From Anaspis maculata (taxonomy: Eukaryota; Arthropoda; Insecta; Coleoptera; Scraptiidae): a DNA stretch of 64,000 nucleotides. Below are positions 21,801 to 30,035 of the stretch, one piece after another (position 1 is the stretch's first letter; the number at the start of each line of letters is the position of its first letter). A model generated the notes under the pieces. The model was not told the origin of the DNA, did not search any database, and saw only the letters and a program-made list of their open reading frames with translations. The position numbers and the translations under genes are program-made. The stretch spans positions 33,413,681-33,477,680 of the forward strand of contig OX421965.1 of NCBI GenBank assembly GCA_949128115.1, written 5' to 3'.

Positions 21801-23875
21801 TAAATGGTCGCATTATCAAAATCATAAGGTAAAAGCATTAAAAGAGAGGTGCAGGTATTGATCAAAGCTTACAGATCAGCAGGTATGCTTACAGGATGTA
21901 CATTATTACAGATTAGAGAGATACGGGATCCTGCTGGTCCCAGTAGTAGGTCGTATGATTGTTGTTAATTTTTCAACGCCGCAGGTAGATTAGTACCTGT
22001 GCTTTGGCAGGAAAGTTGCAGGTTGCGGGCCATATCAGGTCAACGACAGGAATTGATTTTTTATTATTTGCACTGTGTAATATTATAAGGCGTTCACGGT
22101 CGTTATTCCAAACAGAATAGCGTCTTGACCTGGAATTATTTCGCTGATGACTGCGGTATCATAGCTAAACCTAACCTACCTACATATTGCAACATTGGTG
22201 GAACGTTTACGCGCAGTCCAGCAAAACAAACTACATTCCCTACATCCACTACAAACACTACACTACATACCACAACCAGAAGAAGAAGGTAAAATAACTC
22301 CTGATGAACGTAATACGAAAAGCATTATACGGCTTTAAAATCATCAAAAATAACTTGACAACCATCAGAAGTGCGACTACAAGAAATAGATGAGTTGATG
22401 CCGGAAGAAGGTTCTTGCAAGGTTCCTGGATGTGACTGAGAAACGCCGAGAAACGGTTTTTGAGGCTTTTTCTTCGGAACAGGAAATTCTGATCCGGCAT
22501 GTGACTTCTTCAAAAAGAGATATTATTGGTGATGGCTGATGCTATTGGACTTTCAAATTCTTGATTACTTTTAGAGAATTTCTTTTTTCTCTATTTGCAA
22601 AGTGAATAGCATCGGTCGTATATTTTTCATTGAGAAAATCGCATGCCGAATTGAATTTTGTATTTCAAAAAAGCCCTCAAAAACCACTTTTTTATTTTTC
22701 AGTCGCATTAGAACCTTTAAGGTTGTCCTTTCAAAATATTGTTTTTAATTTTATTTTCAATTTGTTTTTGTTTGTTGTTTGCCTCGCTATACGAAATAGC
22801 AAAATCTATTGGTGACCCCTTTTTTTTTGGTGATGTTTTCGTTCCCCTATAAATCCTAAATCTCCTATATCTTCCGAACGGTTCAACATATGGATTTGTT
22901 CTCTCTTTGATCAAATTTCATCAATTTATTGAATATGTAGGCTAGATACCGATGACATTTCAGAGCGTTGACGATCAGCTATGAACCAATCAAACAAAGA
23001 TACAAGTTCAAGTTCAAACAGTTTCATGATAGAACCAAAGCATACCGACCATAATTCTTGGCAGTCATCATTATAGCATAATCCGAGACATAATCTTTGT
23101 TGGATCCCCTGTATTTAAGCCGGGTTTCGAGAACTACTGGTGAGAACAAGAACGATTTAACAACAAAGTGGATATGCAATGCGCAACCTTAATTTTGCGC
23201 CCTGAATAAACAAACACATTACATTATGGTAACACCATTCAAAACTTGACAAAGACCATAAAAGCTCGGCCTTCAGGTGGAGTCCCGGCTTCAAATTATA
23301 TTGGCCAGAGACTCATCCAGACAGATAGGCATATCAAAATCAACGTTTTGTGGGAATAATAGGAATCAGTGATTATTGATTTCCTGCAATTATATTATTC
23401 GCGGATCTGGCATAAATCAAGCACACCTCTTGACCTCTACCTGATTGAAACAACCATAGAAACACCTGTTGTTTTGCCCGAAAACGTGATTTTAGCAAAC
23501 CGGAAAGTAGACACACGTACTAATTAGCAATTAGTAATCGAATTCAGTCACGCTGATTAGGGGAAATTTCCACGTGAGTTTTTCTAGCCCTACATTATCA
23601 AAGCTAAAATAGCAGAGAAAAAACCGGCCAAGTGACACGGAAAATAATTATCCTTCGGCAAGCGTCACAGGTCATTTCCATAGGTACCTAAATATAGGTG
23701 TACGAAATTAATTAATTGTTCATCGGGACATGACAAGCGTGACAATCGTGCTTCGAGAATATTCAGATGAAAATGTTCAAAACTGTAGGGTGGAAAATCA
23801 GATTTTCTTACCGGGAAAGGCGAGGACTGCCGCCAAGCACCCCAGGGAGAATATCACAGAGCTTGTCACTTTCAT
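6576..23875 (-). CDS. icarapin-like secreted protein gene (5 exons, long isoform)
   Basis: This gene encodes a small secreted protein of the icarapin family; the bee member is venom allergen Api m 10, but most insects have a non-venom homologue of unclear function. Coding exons on the minus strand are 23812-23875, 11487-11633, 11022-11176, 7324-7548 and 6576-6851 (288 aa). If exon 4 is read through to its stop at 7279 the product is 211 aa, close to the 223 aa of bee icarapin. Exon 1 gives a hydrophobic signal peptide (MKVTSSVIFSLGCLAAVLAF). The family core is plain: GNTTS.TKVIDGH.V.INET.Y followed by V.IIDVKP and DNEIPKN. Splice phases are 1, 1 and 0 across the first three introns with GT-AG borders, so this model is strong. 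The family assignment rests on motif recall, not on a search. The C-terminal end is the uncertain part. Confidence 0.85.
7007..7012 (-). terminator. polyadenylation signal for the short transcript
   Basis: AATAAA on the minus strand lies between the exon 4 stop (7279) and the exon 5 acceptor (6852). If used, it ends the short 211-aa isoform in a composite terminal exon. Confidence 0.4.
7279..7548 (-). CDS. icarapin-like exon 4 (short-isoform 3' end if unspliced)
   Basis: The acceptor is CTTGTTTTGCAG. The exon begins VIDGHKVVINETEY, has a second sequon (NET), then VRIIDVKP, an acidic Ser/Thr/Glu-rich stretch and DNEIPKN, all icarapin signatures. If read through, it ends at a TAG at 7281-7279 after KLQVKS. 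Two GT donors lie just before: GAG|GTTGGT (exon end 7324, phase 0, keeps the exon 5 frame) and GTTG|GTAAAA (exon end 7320, phase 1, gives an early stop in exon 5). The better-looking donor is therefore the one that loses the long frame. Confidence 0.85.
   Translation of the reverse strand, partial: VIDGHKVVINETEYKQEGPLGGSIFKVRIIDVKPDSDEELSTEKDAESVTPSTKKDVESLENNSDNEIPKNLEKEVGKRYVPEKLQVKS
8196..8342. mobile_element. 147-bp MITE with ACCTCGGGTTC ends
   Basis: Inverted ends ACCTCGGGTTCCACCAAA / TTTGGTAGAACCCGAGGT and an imperfect inner palindrome (TATCAACGCGATA / TATCAGCGTGATA). Located in intron 3 of the icarapin-like gene. No clear target duplication. Confidence 0.7.
9138..9276. mobile_element. 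hairpin MITE family, copy C
   Basis: 139 bp, nearly perfect hairpin: AGCTGTATTACACTACACAA at one end and its complement at the other, with both TTTCTTG.ACAA units in each arm. Located in intron 3 of the icarapin-like gene. Confidence 0.88.
10065..10338. repeat. dispersed 275-bp repeat, copy 1
   Basis: Nearly identical, in the same orientation, to 47571-47847: both run from CAAGCG..TTAA..TAATACCCGTCAC to ATCGTAAATAGCTATTA. Within it the string TTTTAACACG occurs in both orientations around ACAAAATAATACC, so it behaves like a degenerate inverted-repeat element. No coding. Confidence 0.8.
11022..11176 (-). CDS. icarapin-like exon 3
   Basis: The acceptor is TTCATGTTACAG and the donor AAG|GTATGC. 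The 155 nt complete one split Gly codon and add 51 codons. MRQQMEQLLNRFP corresponds to the amphipathic VREQMAGILSRIP helix of bee icarapin, and the exon ends KGNTTSVTK, the start of the conserved family core with an N-glycosylation sequon (NTT). It ends in phase 0, which matches the GTT start of exon 4. Confidence 0.88.
11487..11633 (-). CDS. icarapin-like exon 2
   Basis: The acceptor is TTTTCCTTCCAG at 11634 and above; the donor is TCAG|GTAATT. The 147 nt encode a Ser/Thr/Asp-rich stretch followed by FGGQPIVDTG and a Gly/Phe/Ser-rich part ending FDGLFESLS, the counterpart of the acidic and SLSFEDSD-type region of bee icarapin. Entry and exit phases (1 and 1) match exons 1 and 3 exactly. The short 310-bp intron to exon 3 is the only compact spacing in the gene. 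Confidence 0.85.
14827..15106. mobile_element. 280-bp foldback MITE
   Basis: The arms TTCAAATTAATTTTCCGGCC..ACAAGATGGC and GCCATCTTGTGTCGG..AAATAATTTGAA pair, and inner segments (TGACAATT / AATTGTCA) continue the palindrome. It has no protein and lies in intron 1. Confidence 0.65.
15345..18825. mobile_element. outer foldback split by a 2.7-kb insertion
   Basis: The stretch 15345-15525 pairs with about 18640-18825 (for example TTATGCTAAATTCCGGCATT against its complement near 18735, and GAGGTGCCTTTCC against GGAAAGGGCACCTC). Segment 18258-18310, including GGCGCCGTTT, continues the left arm after the inserted element and pairs with AAACGGC near 18630. Outer ends are not sharply defined. Confidence 0.55.
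15526..18257. mobile_element. 2.7-kb long-arm foldback, TA duplication (family 'AGCGGTA', member 1)
   Basis: The ends are GTGCAAGCGGTACACC and GCGTACCGCTAGCAC, flanked by TA (15524-15525, 18258-18259). Arms of about 0.9 kb pair across 15526-16490 and 17605-18257; both contain GTGGCATTTGATGATACAAG or its complement, and ATGGCGCCCATTTAAAACAC. The centre (16500-17600) carries CT- and AG-rich text with repeated CCACCAG/GACTCA words. No transposase is seen. The same end motif occurs on the element at 57482. Confidence 0.7.
18858..19020 (-). mobile_element. tRNA-like short element with inverted ends, copy 1
   Basis: The minus strand reads TGATAGCTTAGTGGTTAGAG (A-box) and GCAGGTTCGAATCCTGC (B-box in a T-arm hairpin), the internal RNA polymerase III promoter layout. 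Unlike a plain tRNA-derived SINE it is bounded by an inverted repeat: ATGTGACGGAG on one side and CTCCGTCACAT on the other, outside which lie GGCGGCTCTCAT and CGCGCC. The acceptor stem pairs poorly and there is no intact tRNA fold, so it is not a tRNA gene. GACCA occurs on both flanks. Confidence 0.75.
19354..20020. mobile_element. 667-bp foldback with CAGCGTGTTCAAC ends and TA duplication
   Basis: The ends CAGCGTGTTCAAC / GTTGAACACGCTG are flanked by TA (19352-19353, 20021-20022). Inner arms pair over AAATAGCG.., TACCCGTATTTTTTTATT and the CAAACGAT words. A smaller palindrome lies inside at 19755-19957. Confidence 0.75.
19755..19957. mobile_element. MITE nested in the 19.35-kb foldback
   Basis: TTTTGAGATCCGTAGTAACA and its complement bound about 200 bp whose arms continue through ACGTCACGTCAAACT / AGTTTGACGTGACG and TGATATAAAAT / ATTTTATATCA. 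A palindromic centre carries the word ACTGCTGGTAAA-like text. No coding. Confidence 0.7.
20023..22427. other. no gene seen within intron 1
   Basis: The 100-codon frame starting near 20735 is Lys/Gln/Asn-rich without any family motif or splice support. Only small hairpins, such as ATTCTGATCGATGCGATCAG near 20230, are visible. Confidence 0.5.
22428..22722. repeat. inverted repeat of about 85-bp arms
   Basis: Segment 22428-22503 (AAGGTTCCTGGATGTGACTG, GAAACGG.TTTTTGAGG) pairs with 22640-22722 (CCTCAAAAACC, CAGTCGCATTAGAACC). The arms have diverged, so this is an old foldback. Confidence 0.55.
23812..23875 (-). CDS. icarapin-like exon 1: start codon and signal peptide
   Basis: The ATG is at 23875-23873 in the context GAAAAATGAAA. 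Twenty-one codons follow, with a hydrophobic core (VIFSLGCLAAVLAF) typical of a secretory signal peptide. The exon ends CCCG with the donor GTAAGAAA, leaving one base of a Gly/Ala codon (phase 1). Exon 2 starts with CT, so the junction codon becomes GCT (Ala). A non-coding 5' exon further upstream cannot be excluded. Confidence 0.8.
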
Positions 23876-23960
23876 TTTTCTTTTCGTTCGGAAAACGTAT
23901 AAATATCACAACAAAACGGTTAGTAAAGTAAAAAAGTTGAAAATATTGTCAATATAAACA
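23876..23960 (-). promoter_or_regulatory. candidate core promoter of the icarapin-like gene
   Basis: Immediately upstream of the start codon, the minus strand carries TTTATATT (plus-strand 23951-23958), 76 bp before the ATG, followed by a pyrimidine-rich stretch. This fits a TATA box with a 5' UTR of about 45 nt. A second A/T-rich box (TATTTATA) is too close to the ATG to act this way. Weak, composition-based evidence. Confidence 0.3.
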
Positions 23961-24880
23961 ATTCGTTCGTTCAGTGGTTTCGCTACTGCGGCCGGTATAC
24001 TTTTGAGGCGATGGATTGGTGCGCACCAAATATAAACGCGAAGGATGTTGACATGACGTCAACAAAACACCGTGCGGCGCATGTTGCATGGCTACCACCG
24101 AGCACCGGTAAATAACACTGACCAATTGAAAAATGCTGTAAAAATTTGAAAACATTCTCTCTAGGAGAATTTTGAGGTTCGTTATGTGGTTACAAAAAAA
24201 AAGAATCGTTGAAATATAAGGTGTAAGTAGGTACAAGAGACAATGGACTTAAAATTGGACGCCTAAACTTGAACTTGAGCCTTGACTTGATCTGTTGCAC
24301 TAATTTTCGCTGTTGGAACATAGGAAATACAAGAAAAAGAAAGTCGACTACGATGGCCAAAGTTAACAAACTAGATACCTAATAGCAACTCCAAACTTCA
24401 GTCAACTATATAACCAAAGCATACCCAACAGTTATCATCACAAAGTTGAATAGTTAGAATTTTTTTATAACATATTAGTTATTTATGTAAAAAAATCTGT
24501 AGTAGGTGATACAAAACTTTTCCGGCGGTATTCAGAGACTTCAGTAATGGGAGACATGACTGAGAAATTGAATAAAAAATCGACCAAGTCGAGCGACCAT
24601 CCTGAAAAACTATAACTTAATTGCGTATACACTGTACACATCAAAAAACATTGCGGCTCAAGGAGTTAGGGGAACTGCAGAGCTCGCTGCAGAGCCTCAT
24701 CCATATCCAGGATGGGAACAGGAAAAAGGTTATAAAGTTTTTTCAACGGTAAAACCCGCGGAAAATTGAGAAAACCACCATGGAAATCTTCAAAAAATAA
24801 TCACCTATTATTTAAAAATTATTGGTGAAAATCGGTTCACGGGTTGAATACCTGGGCGGAATTCTAATTATGCGCATTTC
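23961..24880. other. upstream flank of the icarapin-like gene; no further gene seen
   Basis: Immediately behind the start region. No coding exon on either strand is convincing. Open frames here are short and lack motifs. Confidence 0.45.
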
Positions 24881-25262
24881 AGGGCCCCACGACGAAAGGG
24901 CCTTCAAGCCTATCAGAAGGATAGGTATCCTCAGGTATACCGAACCACACCTGACGGCACAAGAGTTTTGAAAACTGAAAAAAAAAACGGTGGGCTCAAC
25001 GGGGCTCAAAGAGACAAAGAGACACAAGAAGACACCGCAGGAGACCGATAAGGCTTCAATCCAACTCAAAAAGACAAAGGGCGCCCGCTTTGGCCTCAAA
25101 CAGCAAAAGCAAGTCCAAGAGGGCAAGAGGCACACAAGAGATCTGAAAGCTGAAAAATGATACAAATAGAGGCCCCATCAGGGCTTCAAACGATGGGAAG
25201 ACACCATGAGGCCTTGGTACCGAACTACACAAATGAGCCACACGCAAAAGAGTTCGTTAGAA
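24880..25262. repeat. degenerate GGGCCCC/AAGAGACAAAG tandem repeat
   Basis: Words such as GGGCCTTCAA, AAGAGACA, AAGAAGACACC and GAGGCC recur at irregular 30-60 bp steps. On the minus strand it reads TTTGTGTCTCTTTGAGCCCC and gives an open 117-codon frame as a by-product. The same vocabulary, on the plus strand, makes up 39700-40090. Confidence 0.55.
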
Positions 25263-26609
25263 CACGCCAAAGTGATGATTATACTGGAGTTACGAAAGCT
25301 ACAGAAAACACGAGAGGCTAAAGACTAAATATGAGGATAGTCAAACTGTCAAAAATCCAAGATGACGGACGCAATGGAAAATAAGCATTTTCTTGCCTCG
25401 TCTTTTTTTTGTCGAAAATTATCATATTGGCCGATTTTATGACTGATATGTGATGAATGAACCTTTGTACTTCACACAGTACTATGAGTCAAATCGGTCT
25501 ATCCACTGCGGAGATACGTGGATGGAAAACATTCCTTCTCGCCAATTTTTTATCCGAAAAAAATGACAGAATTTTTATAATATCATCTCTGTAAAATTTT
25601 TGGTAGGTAGGTACTTTTATTTGCTTTCAGTTACACCATAAATAATTATTAAGACTTCTTTGGCCAACCGGTTTCGCGTTAGGCATCGTCAGGGTTGAGA
25701 AGTGACATTTTAGTATTTATAATTATGTAAAATTATAATTATAATTTAAACATTTATGTAAAATTTTTGTTTATCGACCAATTTCATCGAATAGAACATA
25801 AATAACTTTGCTGACCGAACAGTCTGTAAATTGAAAATGTCAAGTGTTATAAATGTGAAACTTCAAAATGGAGTAAAGAATTGAAAACAGACCTTGTTTT
25901 CCGTTGATTCTTTCTACACAGACACAAAATTTTACGACTAGTTTTCAGGAACATACGTAAATTTTCGTTCGAGACGTCCCTTTGGGTGATGAGAAGTTGG
26001 AGTGTTAGAGAAAGATTGGAACAAATGTGCAGGAAATTCAAAAAATTCTCAAGAAAATGTGAATTTTCCAGAAAAAACTCAAAGCCTTATCCAAAATCAT
26101 CTAATTGTAAAAATCGAACCCCAGCAAAACACGTACCCAAATAAAGACACATGCACACATGAACATTTGGCGGAGGAGCCGTGTATATCTCCTCGTCAAT
26201 TATCCTCCGATAACAAGCTACACAGCAGTTGCAGTGCCCATACCTATTAGTCTGGAAATAAAACTTGTAAATTTTGGCCAAACGCTGTTTTGACACTATT
26301 TCTGAAGAAAGAAAGAAAGAGAATATTCTTGGCATTCAAGAGGAAGTAAATTGTTCGCATAATTACGTAAATACACCCATACGCAATGATTGCTCGTACC
26401 TTTCCAAAACGTACCATTTGTTTTCTTTCTCGTTTTTTTTTACCGAATATTCTGCTTTAAAATGCATCATTGATGCATCATGCAAATCAACGATGCAGAT
26501 TGGAAAAGCTGAATTATTATGAACTTCACCTCTTCATAACTCAAAGGATAAGCCAGCTACTTTTTAGCGCATTTTCCATCTCGATGAAAATCGCTATTGC
26601 AACCGCTTT

Positions 26610-26635
26610 GTCCGTCCGTCCGTCCGTCCGTCCGT
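26610..26635. repeat. (TCCG)n microsatellite before the satellite array
   Basis: Six to seven TCCG units preceded by TTTTTAGCGCATTTTCC and followed by AACTCCTCCCAAACTAG. The same flanking words surround the CTGT tract at 42816 and, more weakly, the tract at 60655. Confidence 0.85.
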
Positions 26636-26644
26636 TCCTCGAAC

Positions 26645-28435
26645 TCCTCCCAAACTAGACGACCTAGCTTTCTAATTTTTTCACTGTTACATAGCTGCCA
26701 CTCCCAAAGGAGGGCTAGGCTATATTGGATGTCCATATTGCGCCGCCAACATAGAGAAAACCGCCCCCGATAAACTTAAAATAACATACTATTGCACTTT
26801 CTACCAGACCTGATGCTCTGGTTTTCTCATTTTTTGAATAATACATAGTTGCCACTTATAAACGTAAGCCAAGAAACATTCCGTCTTCAATATGCGCCGC
26901 CGACATGAAAAAACTGCTAAAAACCGCCCCCAATCACTTTCAAATGAAAAACATGAACCCGAAGACATAGCGATCTGATTTTTTCGGTATATAAGTAGCT
27001 GACTAAAAATGGGAAAGGATAGGCTACTTTTCGTTAGTCGCCGCCCCCAGATTCCGCCCCCAGATTCCACCCCCAGATTCCGCCCCCAAACGATAAAAAG
27101 TGCAACTTTCATAAATGTTACTGATTGAGATGTTCCCCCAAACATTTAGGAACTGCCAACTCAAATTGTGCAACATTTGCTCAGCCGAACGCTGCCGCTC
27201 CCACACGCCGCCCCCTGCCGCTCCCACACGCCGCCCCCAAAGTAAGAGATAAATGAAAAACATAAACCCGAAGATATAGCGATCAAAGTTTTTCGCTATA
27301 TGAATAGCTGACTGAAAATGGAAAAGGATAGGCTACTTTTGATATGGCGCCGCCTCCAGCTTCCGCCCCCAAAAGAAAAAAGTGCAACTTTCAACAATTT
27401 TCACTGATTCAACTGATAATGTTACCTCGAACATTCAACAACTCTTGACTCAAACTGTGCAAAAATTTCTTTGTCAAACTCTGCCGCTCCCCACGCCGCC
27501 CCCAAAGTGAGAGATAAATGTAAAACATGAACCTGAAGACATAGCGATCTAATTCTTTCACTATATTGATAGCTGACTGAAATTGGAAAAAGATGGGTCA
27601 CTTTTAATTAGCCGCCGCCTCCAGCTGCCGCCTCCAAACAAAAAAAAATGCAACTTTCACAATTTTCACTGATTGTCCTATCCCTTCTTTCCCTTACATT
27701 TAGAAACTCCCAACTCTAACTGTGCAACAGTTACTTTGCCGAATGCTGCCGCCCCCACACGCTGCCCTCAAAGTGAGAGATGAATAAAAAACTTAAACCC
27801 GAAGACATAACAATTCAATTCTCTCGCTATATGGATGGCTAACTAAAAATGGGAAAGAATATCAGGCTACTTTTGATATGGCGCCGCCTCCAACTTCCAC
27901 CCCCAAAAGAAAAAAAGTGCAACTTTCAATAATCTCCACTGATTTACATTTTAATGTTACCTCAAACATTCAGAAACTCTAAACTCAAACTGTGGAAGAA
28001 TTTCTTTGCCAAACTCTGCCGCTCCCACACGCCGCCCCCAAAGTAAGAGATAAATGTAAAACATAACCCTGAAGACATAGCGATCTAATTGTTCCGCTAT
28101 ATAGATAGCTGACTAAGAATGGGAAGAGATAGGCCACTTTTGATTAGTCGCCGCCTCCAGCTCCCGCCAAAAAAAAAATGCAACTTCCACAATTTTCACT
28201 GATTGTCATATTTCCTTAAACATTTAGAAACTCCTTAATCAAACTGTGCAACAGTTACTTTGCCGAATGCTGCCACTCCCATACGCTGCCCTCAAAGTAA
28301 GAGATAAATGGAAAACATGAATCAGAAGACATAGCGATCTAATTCTTTCGCTATATGGATAGCCGACTAAAAATGGGAAAGAATAGACTACTGTTGATTA
28401 GTCGCCGCTCCCAGCTCCCGCCCTTAAACAAAAAA
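26645..28435. repeat. GC-rich satellite array, unit about 265 bp
   Basis: CGAAGACATAGCGATC or a close variant recurs at about 26958, 27269, 27532, 27798, 28069 and 28324, that is at steps of 311, 263, 266, 271 and 255. Each unit also contains CTATATGGATAGCTGACTAA, GTGCAACTTTCA, CTGTGCAAC and CCGCTCCCACACGCCGCCCC. Two more diverged partial units precede it (from 26645). The larger first step comes from extra CCCCCAGATTCCG repeats. Open frames here are by-products. Confidence 0.88.
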
Positions 28436-28524
28436 ATATTGATGAGTGAAAGAATTTTCATTCAAATCTATTTCCTATTGGCAAGTACCCCATTCTGATA
28501 ACAAAATATCACAATGAGTTTCGA

Positions 28525-28700
28525 ATGAAGAAAGTGGACAAGGAATGGTGTTTCTCTTTCAACCAAATTTCTTTACGTTCATAATATGCCTCTTTGAGAA
28601 AATGCGCTACTGAGACTCACGCACGTGAAGGCATACTCACTTGTTTTACTATTCTACCGTGCCCCGTCAACGTCTCCTACAACGTACACGGGAAGAAAAT
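28525..28700 (-). repeat. uninterrupted (empty-site) copy of the 1.4-5.2 kb repeat
   Basis: Read on the minus strand it runs AAACAAGTGAGTATGCCTTC, then the TGAGTCTCAGTAGCGCATTT block, then AAATTTGGTTGAAAGAGAAA. The same text occurs at 1460-1479, 3691-3764 and 5127-5185, where two transposons interrupt it. Confidence 0.85.
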
Positions 28701-28803
28701 GCGCCATTTTTTTATCACCCCTCGTATCACCCTGATGTTATAAGTATCCCGCGGCAGGGGCAGGGTTGTGAAACTATTATTATAGTTGAGAGCTGAGACA
28801 CCA

Positions 28804-28905
28804 GTACAGTGCCGCCGAGAGGGTGGTTCAGAAGGTGATATATCATCGGGGCCCGGAGCCCCGTAGGGGGCCCCTGAGCGCGAGTTAAGTTTCTTTTTAG
28901 CTCAA
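28804..28905. mobile_element. possible hAT-type terminal fragment
   Basis: CAGTGCCGCCGAGAGGGTGG followed by GGGGCCCGGAGCCCCG and GGGGGCCCCTGAGC resembles the left end of hAT elements, which often begin CAGTG and are GC-rich. I could not find the partner end or an 8-bp duplication. Confidence 0.3.
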
Positions 28906-29567
28906 CTAACAAAAAAGTTGGAAAACCCAAAATCAAAATTCTGGTTTTTTATTGCCTGCTTGAAAAAGAAGAAATCATTAAAAAAAATGTCACCAATTCA
29001 AAGAAAAAAAAATTTCACACTGGCAGAAGAAAAAAATTCACAAACAAGCTACTGCTTTGGTGGATATAGGACTTCGCATCTACAACAGCTAGGGAAGCTT
29101 TTGTTTAGAATTGAAGAAAAAGCAACCCAAAACCCACGACCTGTTATTCATGATGGACTACTGATCACTTCAGATTTTTCAATCACAAATGACACACACC
29201 CCTACGGTGGCTACCATCTGACCTGTTGGTGTGGTCTACCACCAGTATAGTTCTCAAAGCGTAACGGATCGCATCAAAGTATACTTCAAAGGTTCGTTTT
29301 CATACATGGTGTCCCTAAATTAGCCTTCCAAACTCCAGCAGCAGATTTTAATGGTCAAAAATGATAAAAACAGTTCCCATAAACATGACTCAAAGATGTT
29401 TCGTGAGGAAGCTAGAACTGCCCATGAGGGTGAGCCCCTGAATATGATATTTATTCATTTTCTTCGAAACCAATTAGAGTAGAATGAAATTTAGCAAATC
29501 CACTAATTATTATTCATTATTCCGAGCTCAACATAATTAGGTGAGAATAATTTTGAAATTTTCAACA

Positions 29568-29715
29568 GGGTCCGTATCTTTGAAATCGGTGAGATGAATT
29601 CACACGGGATTACTATGGCAACAGTGTGTTTCCGCTCCTGCGATTGGCTGGTGCCATAGTAACCGCACTATTTTCACATGGGAAATGAATTCACACGTTT
29701 CAAAAATACGGGCCC
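29568..29715. mobile_element. 148-bp MITE with GGG(T/C)CCGTAT ends
   Basis: The inverted ends GGGTCCGTATCTTTGAAA / TTTCAAAAATACGGGCCC enclose paired segments GATGAATTCACACG / GAAATGAATTCACACG and TACTATGGCA / TGCCATAGTA. No clear target duplication. Confidence 0.72.
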
Positions 29716-30035
29716 AGAGGCGGATTCAAGGGGAAGGGGACCTCACCTTTCTTGCATGCTATTTTTTTGTACTGTTTTGATTTGAATTCGATGAAATTTT
29801 GGAGTTTTCTCTTGAACAAAGGTACCATTTCCGAGTAAAGTCGATGTGAACATTTTGAAACATGTCCAAAAAGATAAAATCAAAGGGACTGATTTTTGCT
29901 TCCCAGGTCATTAAATAATTTTTCATCGTCGATTTGAGGCAAGCAGAAATCGTGTTATGACTGATAGCATGATATGACCTTATTCTAATCATGAAAAAAA
30001 AATCGAAAATGGACTTTTGATGGATGTTAAGCAAT

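Larger units (their letters stand above)
11634..23811 (-). other. 12.2-kb first intron of the icarapin-like gene
   Basis: The intron lies between the signal-peptide exon and exon 2. It hosts at least four foldback or MITE insertions (14.83, 15.53, 19.35 and 22.43 kb) and a tRNA-like element at 18.86 kb. The parts 11634-14826 and 20023-22427 show only scattered short open frames with no splice support and nothing I can identify. Confidence 0.7.

Noticed and set aside
24812..25165. 117-codon Cys/Leu-rich minus-strand frame
   Set aside because: Arises from the degenerate TGTGTCTT repeat; no conserved cysteine pattern.
26645..28435. CRISPR-like array because of regular repeats
   Set aside because: Units of about 265 bp repeat over their whole length with no unique spacers, in a eukaryotic genome; it is a satellite.
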